Assembly (NCBI GenBank): GCA_002448445.1
Contig: DJYC01000041.1
Location: 67,528-131,527, forward strand
From: Treponema sp. UBA6988
Lineage (GTDB): Bacteria; Spirochaetota; Spirochaetia; Treponematales; Treponemataceae
Direction of reading: 5' to 3'
DNA length: 64,000 nt
Part shown: positions 8,736 to 16,721 of the stretch, one piece after another
Numbering within the stretch: the stretch's first letter is position 1
Layout of the letters: each line of letters begins with the position of its first letter
The notes under the pieces: model-generated
The model's input: the letters and a program-made list of their open reading frames with translations, nothing else
What the model was told of the DNA's origin: nothing
Databases searched by the model: none
Program-made: the position numbers and the translations under genes

Positions 8736-9635
8736 GTGGGAAACTTTAACTGTCACTTTTGCCACATTTGCGATGGATACGGCTGTATTGGCGAGATGCC
8801 CGGAATGGGTGGGCCTTTTCTTAGCCGCAATTTTATTGCCAACTGTTCAGACTGGAATGATTTTGCAAAAGACCTTGAGTCTTCTTCCCAGAGGATGGAA
8901 GCTGCCAAGGAAAAGGCTTCTTCTGTAAAGATTCGTCTTGCTCCAATGACCGGTGCCGTGGAAAACGTTGGCTATGATGAAGAGGAACCTTTCTACTACG
9001 ACTTGATTTCTGCCTGCCACAAGGCGGGAGTTCTGCTTGGAATTGGAGACGGTGTTCCTGACTGCAAGCTTTTGTATGGTATTGATGCTGTAAAAAAAGT
9101 TGGCTCCAAGGCTGCCGTCTTTATAAAGCCCTATCCCGACGAAAAGATTTTTGAGCGCATTGAATGGGCGCGTCCTGTTGCCGAGTACTGCGGAATAGAC
9201 ATTGACTCTTCAAACATTGCAACCATGCGTAACCTTGTCCACTTGGAAAGAAAAACCCCATCCCAGCTTCTTGCGGTAAAGAAAGAACTGAATTCCAAGG
9301 GCATTCCTTTTGTAATAAAGGGGATTTTTCTTGAAGAAGACGTGGAAATGGTAAAGGAAGTAAAGCCCGACGTTGTTTTTATTTCCAACCACGGGGGCAG
9401 GGTGGAGACCCGCGAGGGCAGTACTGCATCTTTCCTAAAGGAACATTCATCCGTTCTAAAAGGCAATTGCGGTGAGCTTTGGGTTGACGGCGGAATACGC
9501 ACTTACAGCCATCTTCTTGCGGCAGCAAGTCTTGGCGCAACAAGCGTTCTTGTTGGAAGACCCTTTGCAAGTGCCTTGTGCCGCGCAGGAGAAAAGGGGG
9601 TCGCAGAACTTTTTGCATCTCTTAAGGGGCTTTAA
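8736..9635 (+). CDS. FMN-dependent alpha-hydroxyacid dehydrogenase
   Basis: TIM-barrel flavoenzyme of the lactate oxidase/glycolate oxidase superfamily, predicted to oxidise an L-2-hydroxyacid such as lactate. Seen: the FMN/substrate motif SNHGGR, then ELWVDGGIRTYSHLL and ATSVLVGRPFASA for phosphate binding. The GTG at 8736 is chosen because GGGGGA (8725-8730) precedes it; the longer in-frame ATG lies inside the upstream gene. The protein then has 299 residues, shorter than the 350-380 usual for the superfamily, and opens with a cysteine cluster CHFCHICDGYGC that could bind metal or an Fe-S centre. Adjacent to phosphofructokinase, which suggests a fermentation or lactate link (inference). Confidence 0.75.
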   Translation: MGNFNCHFCHICDGYGCIGEMPGMGGPFLSRNFIANCSDWNDFAKDLESSSQRMEAAKEKASSVKIRLAPMTGAVENVGYDEEEPFYYDLISACHKAGVLLGIGDGVPDCKLLYGIDAVKKVGSKAAVFIKPYPDEKIFERIEWARPVAEYCGIDIDSSNIATMRNLVHLERKTPSQLLAVKKELNSKGIPFVIKGIFLEEDVEMVKEVKPDVVFISNHGGRVETREGSTASFLKEHSSVLKGNCGELWVDGGIRTYSHLLAAASLGATSVLVGRPFASALCRAGEKGVAELFASLKGL

Positions 9636-9717
9636 GCATCTGGGGTCTCTAAGCAAAAAATAAATCTTTTTTTGAACAACATGCTTATGTAAGGGCATTT
9701 CTTGTGCAAATAAAATA

Positions 9718-9819
9718 TTCAAAATGAGGCAGTGGGACGTAGGAAAAAAGCAAGGAGGGCCCCTTTAGGGAGGATTCCTTGATTTTTTCCGTTACTGGGG
9801 CTCGCTGACTCATTTTGAG
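9718..9819. repeat. Nested ~100-bp imperfect palindrome upstream of trxA
   Basis: Outer arms TTCAAAATGAGGCAG (9718-9732) and CTGACTCATTTTGAG (9805-9819) pair at 13 of 15 positions. Inner arms GGAAAAAAGCAAGGA (9742-9756) and TCCTTGATTTTTTCC (9776-9790) pair with one mismatch. No coding frame. It is flanked by related AT-rich segments sharing GGCATTTCTT and TGCAAAT (9694-9720 and 9860-9898). It could be a small non-autonomous element or a structured RNA. Confidence 0.55.
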
Positions 9820-9868
9820 TGTTTGGTTTGATGGTTCATGCAGAAGCCTGGTATGCAAAGGCATTTCT

Positions 9869-9897
9869 TTGACTTTTGCAAATTAAATTATTATATT
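9869..9897 (+). promoter_or_regulatory. trxA promoter
   Basis: TTGACT (9869-9874), 17-bp spacer, TATATT (9892-9897). Predicted start near 9904, with a leader of about 35 nt carrying GGAGGT before the trxA ATG. Confidence 0.65.
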
Positions 9898-9938
9898 CTA
9901 TATGGAGACGAGATAATTGCAAAGATGCGGAGGTGCCT

Positions 9939-10253
9939 ATGGCCAGTATCCAGGTGAATGAAGAAACTTTTGAAAGCGAAGTGTTAAAGAGCGAAATTCC
10001 TGTCCTTGTTGACTTTTGGGCTCCATGGTGCGGTCCCTGCCAGATGATGGGGCCAGTCGTGGAAGAAGTTAGCGGACAGGCAGATGGCAAATTCAAGGTC
10101 TGCAAAGTGAATGTTGACGAAAACCCCAATCTTGCCCAGCAGTATGCAGTTATGAGCATTCCTAACTTTATCGTCTTCAAGGGCGGTAAGGCTGCCTCCC
10201 AGGCTGTTGGTGCCATCTCAAAAGACAGGCTCATTGAGCTTGCCAACGCATAG
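9939..10253 (+). CDS. trxA: Thioredoxin
   Basis: Cytoplasmic disulfide reductase of 104 residues, the usual thioredoxin length. The active site is WAPWCGPCQ, and the cis-proline region MSIPNFIVFKGG is intact. The ATG at 9939 is chosen because GGAGGT sits at 9929-9934; the longer open frame would start upstream of the predicted transcription start. It has its own promoter and is followed after 14 bp by the DTW-domain gene. Canonical, nothing unusual in the protein. Confidence 0.95.
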   Translation: MASIQVNEETFESEVLKSEIPVLVDFWAPWCGPCQMMGPVVEEVSGQADGKFKVCKVNVDENPNLAQQYAVMSIPNFIVFKGGKAASQAVGAISKDRLIELANA

Positions 10254-10267
10254 GCCGGGTAGTAAAG

Positions 10268-10954
10268 ATGAGGGAACTGTGCCTGCGCTGTTTTAGACCA
10301 ATATCAAACTGCTATTGCCGCTACGCAAGTGATGTAGACAGTGGCATAAAGTTTGTCTTTCTTATGCACCCCAAAGAGGCCAAAAGGCAGCGTACAGGTA
10401 CAGGCCGTCTTGCATCAATCTGTCTTCCCGGAAGCGAAATAATCATGGGTATAGACTTTACCCAGAACGAGCGCCTTAATTCCCTCTTGAATGACGAGCG
10501 CTACTTTCCCATGCTCATGTATCCCGGAGAAGATGCATGGAACTGTGGCCGCCAAGGTTTTAAAGAGACCGTCGGCAACAAGCAGCCCCTTGTAATCATA
10601 ATAGACTCCACTTGGTTCTGCTCCAAAAAGATGATACGCCTTAGCAAGAACCTCCACAAGCTTCCAAAGCTTTCGTTTAAGGGCAGCTACAAAAGCATCT
10701 TTACTTTTAAGAAGGAACCCTACGACTATTGCGTTAGCACAATCGAGTCATGCTACTACATAATCAAGGAACTCCAGTCATGCTCCCTTGCCAAAGTCGA
10801 ATGTTCCCCCGAACCTCTTATGTACATCTTCCGAAAGATGATAGAATTCCAGCTTTCAAAAGAAAATGAGCGCATAGAAAGCGGCCTCCCCGGAAGTCAT
10901 GCCTACGACTGGAAGTACACCCGCAAAAAAGAAATCCCCAATCTGCAAGTCTAA
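10268..10954 (+). CDS. DTW-domain tRNA-uridine aminocarboxypropyltransferase
   Basis: Members of this family transfer the 3-amino-3-carboxypropyl group of S-adenosylmethionine to a tRNA uridine (acp3U), as shown for E. coli TapT/YfiP. Seen: an N-terminal Zn ribbon CLRCFRPISNCYC, the signature IDSTWF, and the downstream region PYDYCVSTIES. Length 228 residues fits. It follows trxA by 14 bp and is probably co-transcribed. A poor ribosome site (GGGTAG) precedes the ATG. Family assignment is firm; the exact tRNA position is not shown by the sequence. Confidence 0.8.
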   Translation: MRELCLRCFRPISNCYCRYASDVDSGIKFVFLMHPKEAKRQRTGTGRLASICLPGSEIIMGIDFTQNERLNSLLNDERYFPMLMYPGEDAWNCGRQGFKETVGNKQPLVIIIDSTWFCSKKMIRLSKNLHKLPKLSFKGSYKSIFTFKKEPYDYCVSTIESCYYIIKELQSCSLAKVECSPEPLMYIFRKMIEFQLSKENERIESGLPGSHAYDWKYTRKKEIPNLQV

Positions 10955-11030
10955 ATCTTAGCAACGTGTCATTATCTGGCTCGCTAGAAACTTCGTCGCG
11001 AAAAACATTTGCATAGCAAATCTCCGCGCT

Positions 11031-11080
11031 GCCAAGCCGCCATCCATGGCTCTATATTGTCTGGCAAGAAACAAAAACGG
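11031..11080 (-). repeat. Intergenic repeat, GCCATGGATGGCGGC family
   Basis: On the minus strand it reads TTTCTTGCCAGACAATATAG then AGCCATGGATGGCGGCTTGGCA. The same order appears on the plus strand at 46731-46815. No gene lies here; the space separates two convergent genes. Confidence 0.55.
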
Positions 11081-11084
11081 GGTC

Positions 11085-11100
11085 CAAGGGTACTCCCTTG
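11085..11100. terminator. Possible bidirectional hairpin between convergent genes
   Basis: CAAGGG-TACT-CCCTTG forms a 6-bp stem followed on the plus strand by AAAAGAGTTTTT. A close relative (CAAGGGTCCACCCTTG followed by AAAA) stands at 15991-16006, so this may equally be part of a repeat. It lies between convergent genes, where a terminator is expected. Confidence 0.4.
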
Positions 11101-11125
11101 AAAAGAGTTTTTAATAAATACTCTC

Positions 11126-12265
11126 CTATATTCCATTTGCATAGCCCGGAGTAGGGGAAGCCACAGCCCAAGACTCCTTGCCGTTTTTAAGAAGGGCATC
11201 CTTATCCTGCCTTACCGCTTCCAAAAGTGCCTTTGTGTTCTTGCGGCAAATAGACTTTGTAGTGGCACTCTTAGTCCAGCTGCCGCAAAAAGCACTTTCC
11301 TCCGTAGCAACGCCTGTTCCGTCGCTTTGCTGCCAAACGCCGCTTGCCTCTATAGCCCCCAGCCATTCCTTTGTCCCAGTCTTCCATTCCGTACGCTTAC
11401 CAGAACTTGATTCCGCCACAAATAAAACCGCATCCAGAATACTTGAGTCCGCTGAATTCTGCACTACAATTGCATCGCTTGCCTTTGTTACGCTTGACTC
11501 GTTTTTTGTCCACAAGTCCAGTGCCGTGTTTGAACTGTCGGGCGACTTGCTAAGCGAAAGCTTTCCTTCTTCGTCGTCATTCATACCGCTGTAGCTTTCG
11601 TTCCTGCAAAGGTGAACCGTAACGTATTCCCCGGCCTTAACTTCCACCGGGGGAAATTTGTAGACGCTTGCTTCCCTAGTCTTTGTGCTGTAGTTTCCCG
11701 TGCAGACAAGCTCTAGCCCGCTAAGATTCCCATCCGTAAGAACAAGAAGCTCCGCATATTCCGCCCGCCAGCTGTTCTTTGCAGTCTTGGAATTTGCCAC
11801 GTGCACTTCCGACAGGGCAATTCTTGGAACCCTGCCGTTGTAGCCCCAGAATGGAACCGTAATCGTAAGCGTGTTTCCTGCCCCATCCTGAACTATTCCG
11901 CTAAAAGTGTATTCCGCGCCAGTCTGCATTGGAACCAGGCTTGTAAAGACAAGGCTTTTTCCTTCATCCTGTGAACTTGCCACAAGGCTCGTCTCTTCTC
12001 CGCTATCTTCCCGCCAAAAAAATGCCTCCTTGCAAGACACGCTCTTGTTAAAGCGCACAAGAAATGAGTCTTCCCCGGTAACAAAAAAATCCTCCGCCCT
12101 TGGGCAAGAAAAATCCCCCTCCAGCATGGAAAGCCCTTCCACAGAAGACTTGCAGCCCAGCGGCATAAAGCTTGCCAAAACCGCCAGCGTAAGAAAAGCC
12201 GCCGGTAAAACCGTCCTTAAAAAAAGCGATTTTAGTAAAAATGTTTTTAATTCAAAAGACTTCAT
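11126..12265 (-). CDS. Lipoprotein with lamin-tail-like domain
   Basis: Surface or periplasmic lipoprotein of 379 residues. The N-terminus is a long hydrophobic signal ending FMPLGCKS, a relaxed spirochaetal lipobox. The next about 110 residues (FNKSVSCKEAFFW..., GAEYTFSGIVQDGAGNT) look like a bacterial Ig-like domain. The middle and C-terminal part (ALSEVHVANS, YAELLVLTDG, GLELVCTGN, and the ending SPTPGYANG) matches the layout of lamin-tail domains found in secreted bacterial proteins and nucleases. No enzymatic motif is seen. The start is set by AGGAG upstream of the ATG. Binding or structural role unknown. Confidence 0.7.
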   Translation of the reverse strand: MKSFELKTFLLKSLFLRTVLPAAFLTLAVLASFMPLGCKSSVEGLSMLEGDFSCPRAEDFFVTGEDSFLVRFNKSVSCKEAFFWREDSGEETSLVASSQDEGKSLVFTSLVPMQTGAEYTFSGIVQDGAGNTLTITVPFWGYNGRVPRIALSEVHVANSKTAKNSWRAEYAELLVLTDGNLSGLELVCTGNYSTKTREASVYKFPPVEVKAGEYVTVHLCRNESYSGMNDDEEGKLSLSKSPDSSNTALDLWTKNESSVTKASDAIVVQNSADSSILDAVLFVAESSSGKRTEWKTGTKEWLGAIEASGVWQQSDGTGVATEESAFCGSWTKSATTKSICRKNTKALLEAVRQDKDALLKNGKESWAVASPTPGYANGI

Positions 12266-12414
12266 GTAAACTCCTTTTTTTTGCCTTCATATTTATATTC
12301 ATCAAAAAAAATTCAAAAACCGACACATTTGCGCAAATTTTTTTATTTTTTTTTTGAATTTGGACGACTAATTGTTTGTTCTACCATACAACTTTTGGCT
12401 AACTCGACTGTAAG

Positions 12415-12510
12415 CTAAATATCGTCACCGGCCATCCGCCCTTCGCTAACGCTCATAGCCTGCGGCTACTTACGGGGCTCCTCGCCGGCGTAGGTTGCCT
12501 TGTTTGCGCA
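12415..12510. repeat. GC-rich structured intergenic segment
   Basis: The 330-bp space before the COG0523 gene begins AT-rich (12266-12400) and then holds a GC-rich stretch with short inverted repeats (e.g. GCCTGCGGCTAC region and CACCGGCC...GCCGGCG). Its composition is like the other intergenic repeats, but I could not assign it to a named family. No gene is seen. Confidence 0.4.
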
Positions 12511-12526
12511 TATATTCAGTAAAATC

Positions 12527-12555
12527 TTGATTTTAAGTTCAAAAATGAGTATTTT
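12527..12555 (+). promoter_or_regulatory. Promoter of the COG0523 GTPase gene
   Basis: TTGATT (12527-12532), 17-bp spacer, TATTTT (12550-12555). Predicted start near 12562; the leader contains AGAGG before the ATG. I do not see a clear Zur-like palindrome. Confidence 0.5.
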
Positions 12556-12595
12556 ATAGAAGAAAATAATTTGCTAGACCAAAGAGGTAGATAAA

Positions 12596-13831
12596 ATGGC
12601 TAAAAAAACTACACCCATGGCTTTGCTGTGCGGTTATCTTGGCGCGGGAAAGACCACGCTCTTGAATCAGATCCTTACCAACCAGAAGGGCTACAAGGTT
12701 GCCGTTATTGTTAACGACATTGGCGAAGTTAACGTAGATGCAAAACTCATTGCAGACGGAGCAAAGGTTACGGACACTTCAAGCATTGTTCCGCTTACAA
12801 ACGGCTGCATTTGCTGCACCCTTAAGACAGACCTTGTTACCAATATAGAAAACCTTATAAAGAGCGACAAGTACGACTACATTCTTATTGAGGCAAGCGG
12901 TGTTTGCGAACCAATGCCTATTGCCCAGTCCTTGATGCAGGTTTCAAACGGAAACTTGGACAACGTAATTGGCGTTGTTGATGCAAAGCGACTTGTTGAT
13001 GAATTTGCAGGCGGAGACAGTCTTCTTAAAAAGGACATGGACGAAGAAAACATTGAATCCCTCCTTGTCCAGCAGATTGAATTCTGCTCAACCCTGGTAA
13101 TCAACAAGAAGGACTTGGTTACAGAAGATGAATTCAAAAAGGTGCGCGCCGTTATTAATGCCATTCACCCCGGCGTAAAGGTTATAGAAACTGACCACGG
13201 CAAGGCGGACATTGCAGACATGCTTGCAACCGGAAGCTTTGACTTTGAAACCGTCTACGCAAGTGCAGGCTGGTGCCAGAAGCTTGAGGAAGAAGAAGAC
13301 GATGATGACGACGACGATGACCATGACGAGCATGACCACGACCATGATGAACATGAACACGGCCACCACCACGATGACGACCATGACCATGACGAGCACG
13401 ATGAACACGGCCACCACCATCACCACCACGAGCACAAGCACGACGGAGACTCTGGTGCAGACGAAGACGAATACGGCATTGCAACCTTTGTCTACTACCG
13501 CCGTAAGCCCTTCAACCGCCAGAAGCTTGACAGCTTTGCAGATAAATGGCCGCGCAACATCATCCGCTGCAAGGGGCTTATGTGGTTTGACGACGAACCG
13601 GACATGGCATGGGTGTTCGAGACAAGCGGCCGCCAGATTCAGGCAGGCTATTCAGGCCAGTGGATTGCCGCATGTCCGCCAGCAGAACAGAAGAAAATCC
13701 TTGCAGAAAATCCCCGCATCAAAGACGAGTGGGACGAAAATGTTGGCGACCGCATGATTAAGCTTTGTGTAATCGGCCAGAATATGGACAAAAAGGCAAT
13801 TACAGAAGCTTTGGACGGCTGCCTGGCATAA
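12596..13831 (+). CDS. COG0523 (CobW/ZNG-type) GTPase with His/Asp-rich tract
   Basis: G3E-family P-loop GTPase thought to deliver or insert a metal (Zn or Co) into client proteins. Seen: Walker A GYLGAGKTT (13-21), the metal-binding motif NGCICC (CICC at 71-74), guanine motif NKKD, and a CobW C-terminal domain after residue 300 (FVYYRRKPFNRQKL). Between the two domains is a stretch of roughly 55 residues that is almost only Asp, Glu and His, including HHHHHH. Such tracts in COG0523 proteins are thought to buffer or load metal; here it is unusually long and acidic. 411 residues. It stands alone with its own promoter, so the client is not shown by context. Zn is the most likely metal, inferred from the family. 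Confidence 0.85.
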   Translation: MAKKTTPMALLCGYLGAGKTTLLNQILTNQKGYKVAVIVNDIGEVNVDAKLIADGAKVTDTSSIVPLTNGCICCTLKTDLVTNIENLIKSDKYDYILIEASGVCEPMPIAQSLMQVSNGNLDNVIGVVDAKRLVDEFAGGDSLLKKDMDEENIESLLVQQIEFCSTLVINKKDLVTEDEFKKVRAVINAIHPGVKVIETDHGKADIADMLATGSFDFETVYASAGWCQKLEEEEDDDDDDDDHDEHDHDHDEHEHGHHHDDDHDHDEHDEHGHHHHHHEHKHDGDSGADEDEYGIATFVYYRRKPFNRQKLDSFADKWPRNIIRCKGLMWFDDEPDMAWVFETSGRQIQAGYSGQWIAACPPAEQKKILAENPRIKDEWDENVGDRMIKLCVIGQNMDKKAITEALDGCLA

Positions 13832-13949
13832 AAATATTTCGTCATCTTGGGACTCTGCGCCATACAGGGTGTAAGCTTAAATAAATTTCAATGGCTTGCA
13901 GTCTCTTTGGCGTAGAAGTCCCCGTTTTTTTTAACTGTCATTTTTTTAC

Positions 13950-14015
13950 TGTCATTCCGAACGCTACGCCACGACCATACGCACTTACTTTGGTCGTGTG
14001 TTTCGGAATCTATGA
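13950..14015. repeat. Inverted-repeat element (GTCATTCCGAA ... TTCGGAATC)
   Basis: TCATTCCGAACGC at the left and GTGTTTCGGAATCT at the right form imperfect arms, with a second pair (ACGACCATACGCAC / GTGTGTT region) inside. It resembles the GTCATTCCC...GGGAATC element at 55303-55330. No ribosome site supports the open frame that crosses it. Confidence 0.45.
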
Positions 14016-14079
14016 ATCTATATGCCTAAATATATGGCCTTTGAAATTGCCTAAGACGCAAACAGGAGAGGAGTTTTAT

Positions 14080-14589
14080 ATGGAATACAAAATCAAGGTA
14101 AATGTAAGCGAAGAGGACTATAAGAAATTCTGCTATGACCATAGTTTTCATAAGACAGGATCGGTAGTGCTTTTAATTCTTATTGTTTTGCTAATTGCCT
14201 TCATAACTTTTAGTTCCTTTCTGGCTTTTAGACGGACGGGAAAAATATCTGAATTTTTCGTTTTAATAATAATCCTTCTCCTTTACGCATTCACCTTTTT
14301 TGTTCACTGGCCAAGAAGAATTTCCAAGTTTTACAAATCCGACAGGTCAATACAGAATGAGCATGAATTAACCCTTGCGGAAAGCAGCATTACAGATGCT
14401 TCTGTGCGCGGTTCATATACTTGTACAACGGAAGACTTTATAAAAGTTTTTTTTGGAAAAAGCGTAATCGCAGTCTACATTGCCCTCCACAAGGCAATCC
14501 TAATTCCCCGCCATTGTTTTTCTTCAAAAGAAGAAGAGGCGCAGGTTGAAAGCTTCATAAAAGAACATTACGTTAAGGCCAAGAAATAG
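14080..14589 (+). CDS. YcxB-like membrane protein
   Basis: 169-residue protein with two membrane segments (about residues 27-50 and 58-78) followed by a soluble domain with the YcxB-family layout: HELTLAESSITDAS, then YTCTTEDFIKVFF and the ending KAILIPRHCFSSKEEEAQVE. Family function is unknown. The ATG at 14080 is chosen because AGGAGAGGAG lies just upstream; the open frame extends 189 nt further 5' but runs through a repeat without a ribosome site. Single gene, no operon partner. Confidence 0.75.
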   Translation: MEYKIKVNVSEEDYKKFCYDHSFHKTGSVVLLILIVLLIAFITFSSFLAFRRTGKISEFFVLIIILLLYAFTFFVHWPRRISKFYKSDRSIQNEHELTLAESSITDASVRGSYTCTTEDFIKVFFGKSVIAVYIALHKAILIPRHCFSSKEEEAQVESFIKEHYVKAKK

Positions 14590-14678
14590 GTAAAAGCCCT
14601 ACACGCTTTTGAATCTGCCACTCTACCTTGCCGGAAGAGTCCATGACTTTGTATAGGGACATAGCAGCCCCCGGCGCG

Positions 14679-14772
14679 GCAGGGATTGGAGGGGCGGCAG
14701 GGTTGCTTGCAACCCGTTGCCGTTGCGCCAGCAATGGAGCGGGCAGGGACCCGCGGAACCCCGCAAAGCCCC
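14679..14772 (+). repeat. GC-rich intergenic repeat, family A copy 3
   Basis: GCAGGGATTGGAGGGGCGGC, internal stem GGGTTGCTTGCAACCC, GCAATGGAGCGGG, then CCGCGGAACCCCGCAAAGCC. It fills the space between the convergent ycxB-like and GH16 genes. Confidence 0.75.
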
Positions 14773-14847
14773 TTCAAAAATAGGTAAGTGTTCTTTTTGA
14801 GGCGCATTTGTTCTGCATAAAAAAGTGCCGCAAAAAAATAAAAAAAA

Positions 14848-15657
14848 TTACTGGTACCACCTTACGTAGTCCACTTCCATCTGGCAGGAATCCAGCTCTT
14901 TGGGTATGCTTCCCCCAAGGCTTCCACCCATTGCCAGGTTGATGATTATGTAGAAGTCTTTGTCAAAGGGCCAGCTGTTTTCGCTCTTTTGCTCATCGCG
15001 GGGATTTTTGTATTCGCTGTAGGGCTTCCCGTCGCAGTACCAGGTGATTGCATCTTCCGTCCAGAGCACTCCGTATGTATGCCATTTTTTTTCAATGTTT
15101 TCTACTATTATATACTCGCTTTTTACAGGGCTGCCACCGTAGCCTGCCTTGCAGTGGGCAGTGCCGTAGGTTTTGTCTTGCCAGGTGCTTGCGGCGTGTT
15201 CCATAACGTCTATTTCGCCAGAGCGTGGCCACTGACCGTATTCGTTTTTGTCGCTCATCATCCAGAGGGCGGGCCAAGAGCCTTTGCGGTCTGGAACCTT
15301 TGCCCTAAATTCTATGTAGCCGTAGGTAAAGGCCTTTTTCCAGCGGGAGATTAGCCTTGCACTAGTCCACTTGCCTTTTGCATCTTTTTGCGCAACAATT
15401 TTTAGGCTGCCCTTGCTTACGTAGGAGTTTGCCCTTTCCTTGGTGTAGTTCTGCACTTCCGAATTGCCCCAGCCGTGAGCGCCTTCGTTCCAGTCCCAGT
15501 TTTCCTCGTCGGGACAGTTGCTTTCCCCGTCGAATTCATCGCTCCAGACAAGCTTCATGTCTTTTACAAAATCCGGTGACTTTGCCCCCTGCCCGCAAGA
15601 AAAAAACAAAGCCTGCATTAAGACCGCCGTCAAAACCCAAAAATTAGCCCTTACCAT
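14848..15657 (-). CDS. GH16 endo-beta-glucanase lipoprotein
   Basis: Predicted secreted beta-1,3(4)-glucanase (laminarinase/lichenase type) anchored as a lipoprotein. The signal ends ALFFSCGQG (Cys21). The GH16 catalytic signature SGEIDVMEH, with nucleophile and acid/base Glu in the ExDxxE pattern, lies at about 146-154, preceded by YGYIEFRAKVP and PALWMM and followed by HTYGVLW. The length of 269 residues fits a single catalytic domain without a carbohydrate-binding module. Ends WYQ, typical of the family. It suggests use of plant or yeast glucans, consistent with a rumen or gut habitat. Start set by GGAG before the ATG. Standalone gene. Confidence 0.9.
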   Translation of the reverse strand: MVRANFWVLTAVLMQALFFSCGQGAKSPDFVKDMKLVWSDEFDGESNCPDEENWDWNEGAHGWGNSEVQNYTKERANSYVSKGSLKIVAQKDAKGKWTSARLISRWKKAFTYGYIEFRAKVPDRKGSWPALWMMSDKNEYGQWPRSGEIDVMEHAASTWQDKTYGTAHCKAGYGGSPVKSEYIIVENIEKKWHTYGVLWTEDAITWYCDGKPYSEYKNPRDEQKSENSWPFDKDFYIIINLAMGGSLGGSIPKELDSCQMEVDYVRWYQ

Positions 15658-15742
15658 AAAATCTCCATGGAAAAAATAATCTCTTCCATTATATCACGCT
15701 TTTTTTATAAATGTTTTTTTTCTTGGAGCGTATTTTTAAGCA

Positions 15743-16010
15743 GATTATCGGGTTATGGTTCGACTACGCTCACCAACCGCCCGATAATGACCCCGTTTGT
15801 GCCAAGAATTGGGGTTCTTAGGCATATCGCGAAACGTTGAGCGATATGGCCCCAAAGCCGTGCCCAAGATGAGACGGTAGCAAGTGCGTACCGTCGAAGG
15901 TGGTTTGGAACTCGCAACGAAGTTTCAAGCGGGGGAGGAAACATCGGGCTTCGGACTCTGAGAGGTTTTCTCCCCTCCAAGTTAGGGGTGCAAGGGTCCA
16001 CCCTTGAAAA
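15743..16010. repeat. Composite of structured intergenic repeats
   Basis: The 431-bp space between divergent genes holds GATTATCGGG...CCCGATAATGAC (15743-15791, related to elements at 47853 and 55551), then CATATCGC...GCGATATG, CGGTAGCAAGTGCGTACCG, and the hairpin CAAGGGTCCACCCTTG (15991-16006). Several short palindromes in series suggest a stacked repeat or a structured RNA. No gene is supported. Confidence 0.5.
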
Positions 16011-16088
16011 TTGATTTTTGTTAGCAAACTTTCTCTTGCAACTTTTGCAAAAACCCTCTATATTTGGAAAAAAAATCGAGGAGAGTTT

Positions 16089-16721
16089 ATGACCCAGACC
16101 ATTATGCAAATAATTGAAAAATATCCCGCCATAGGTTTTGTCCTTAACGGCTTAATTTTTATTCTTCTTCCGGCAATCTTGGTTGTAGGTTTGGTAAAAA
16201 GCATAAGGCGCAAAAGCAAAAAGGGAATAATCGTTTTTTCCTGCCTTAATTTATGCTTCATACTTTTTGTCTTGTATTTGATATATTCCATTTACTTAAC
16301 GTTCTGTGCTATAAAAATGTTCAACCAGGAAAGCAGGATTGAGTCTGAGCGCATCCACAATTATAAGGTTCTGGAAATTGAAAGTAGTGAAGTGGCAGAT
16401 GAGTTGGAAAAAGGCGACTTTCCAATAGTAAAGGTAAACGAAGGGCTTGTAATAGGCGGTGAATACGACAAGGCATTCAAGTTTTACAACAAGAAAGATT
16501 ATAAAATAGCAGCCTTTGTCTTTTATATTGACGGTTTTGAAGTTTATGTAGAATCTGATTTTCTTCCGGGGCATTTTTATGAAATTAATTTTGAAAATAT
16601 TCAAAAAAGTTATACAATAAAAGATGTAGGCGTCTTTTACAGAAAGGGCGATGGGGAAAAATCAGAAGTATGGACAGACCAAATGGAAGACAGGATAAAC
16701 AGCCTGTTTGTAAAAAAATGA
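16089..16721 (+). CDS. Membrane protein of unknown function
   Basis: 210 residues. Two membrane segments at about 15-38 and 47-75, then a soluble domain of about 125 residues of beta-rich character (VKVNEGLVIGGEYDKAFKFY, IAAFVFYIDGFEVYVES). No family is recognised. Start at 16089 is set by GAGGAGAG upstream. The stop overlaps the next start by 4 bp (ATGA), so it is translationally coupled to the flavoprotein that follows. Function unknown; the coupling hints at a shared redox or envelope role but does not show it. Confidence 0.65.
   Translation: MTQTIMQIIEKYPAIGFVLNGLIFILLPAILVVGLVKSIRRKSKKGIIVFSCLNLCFILFVLYLIYSIYLTFCAIKMFNQESRIESERIHNYKVLEIESSEVADELEKGDFPIVKVNEGLVIGGEYDKAFKFYNKKDYKIAAFVFYIDGFEVYVESDFLPGHFYEINFENIQKSYTIKDVGVFYRKGDGEKSEVWTDQMEDRINSLFVKK

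Noticed and set aside
12596..12700. Zur-box or Zn riboswitch before the COG0523 gene
   Set aside because: No convincing palindrome near the promoter at 12527-12555.
13088..13757. Open frames of both strands through the His/Asp tract region
   Set aside because: They are shadows of the NAY-codon repeat, giving Val/Met-, Arg/Gly- or Thr/Met-rich nonsense; only the GTPase frame carries family motifs.
16670..16717. Upstream in-frame start of the flavoprotein
   Set aside because: It lies inside the preceding gene; the ATGA overlap at 16718 fits the FMN-loop start and operon coupling.
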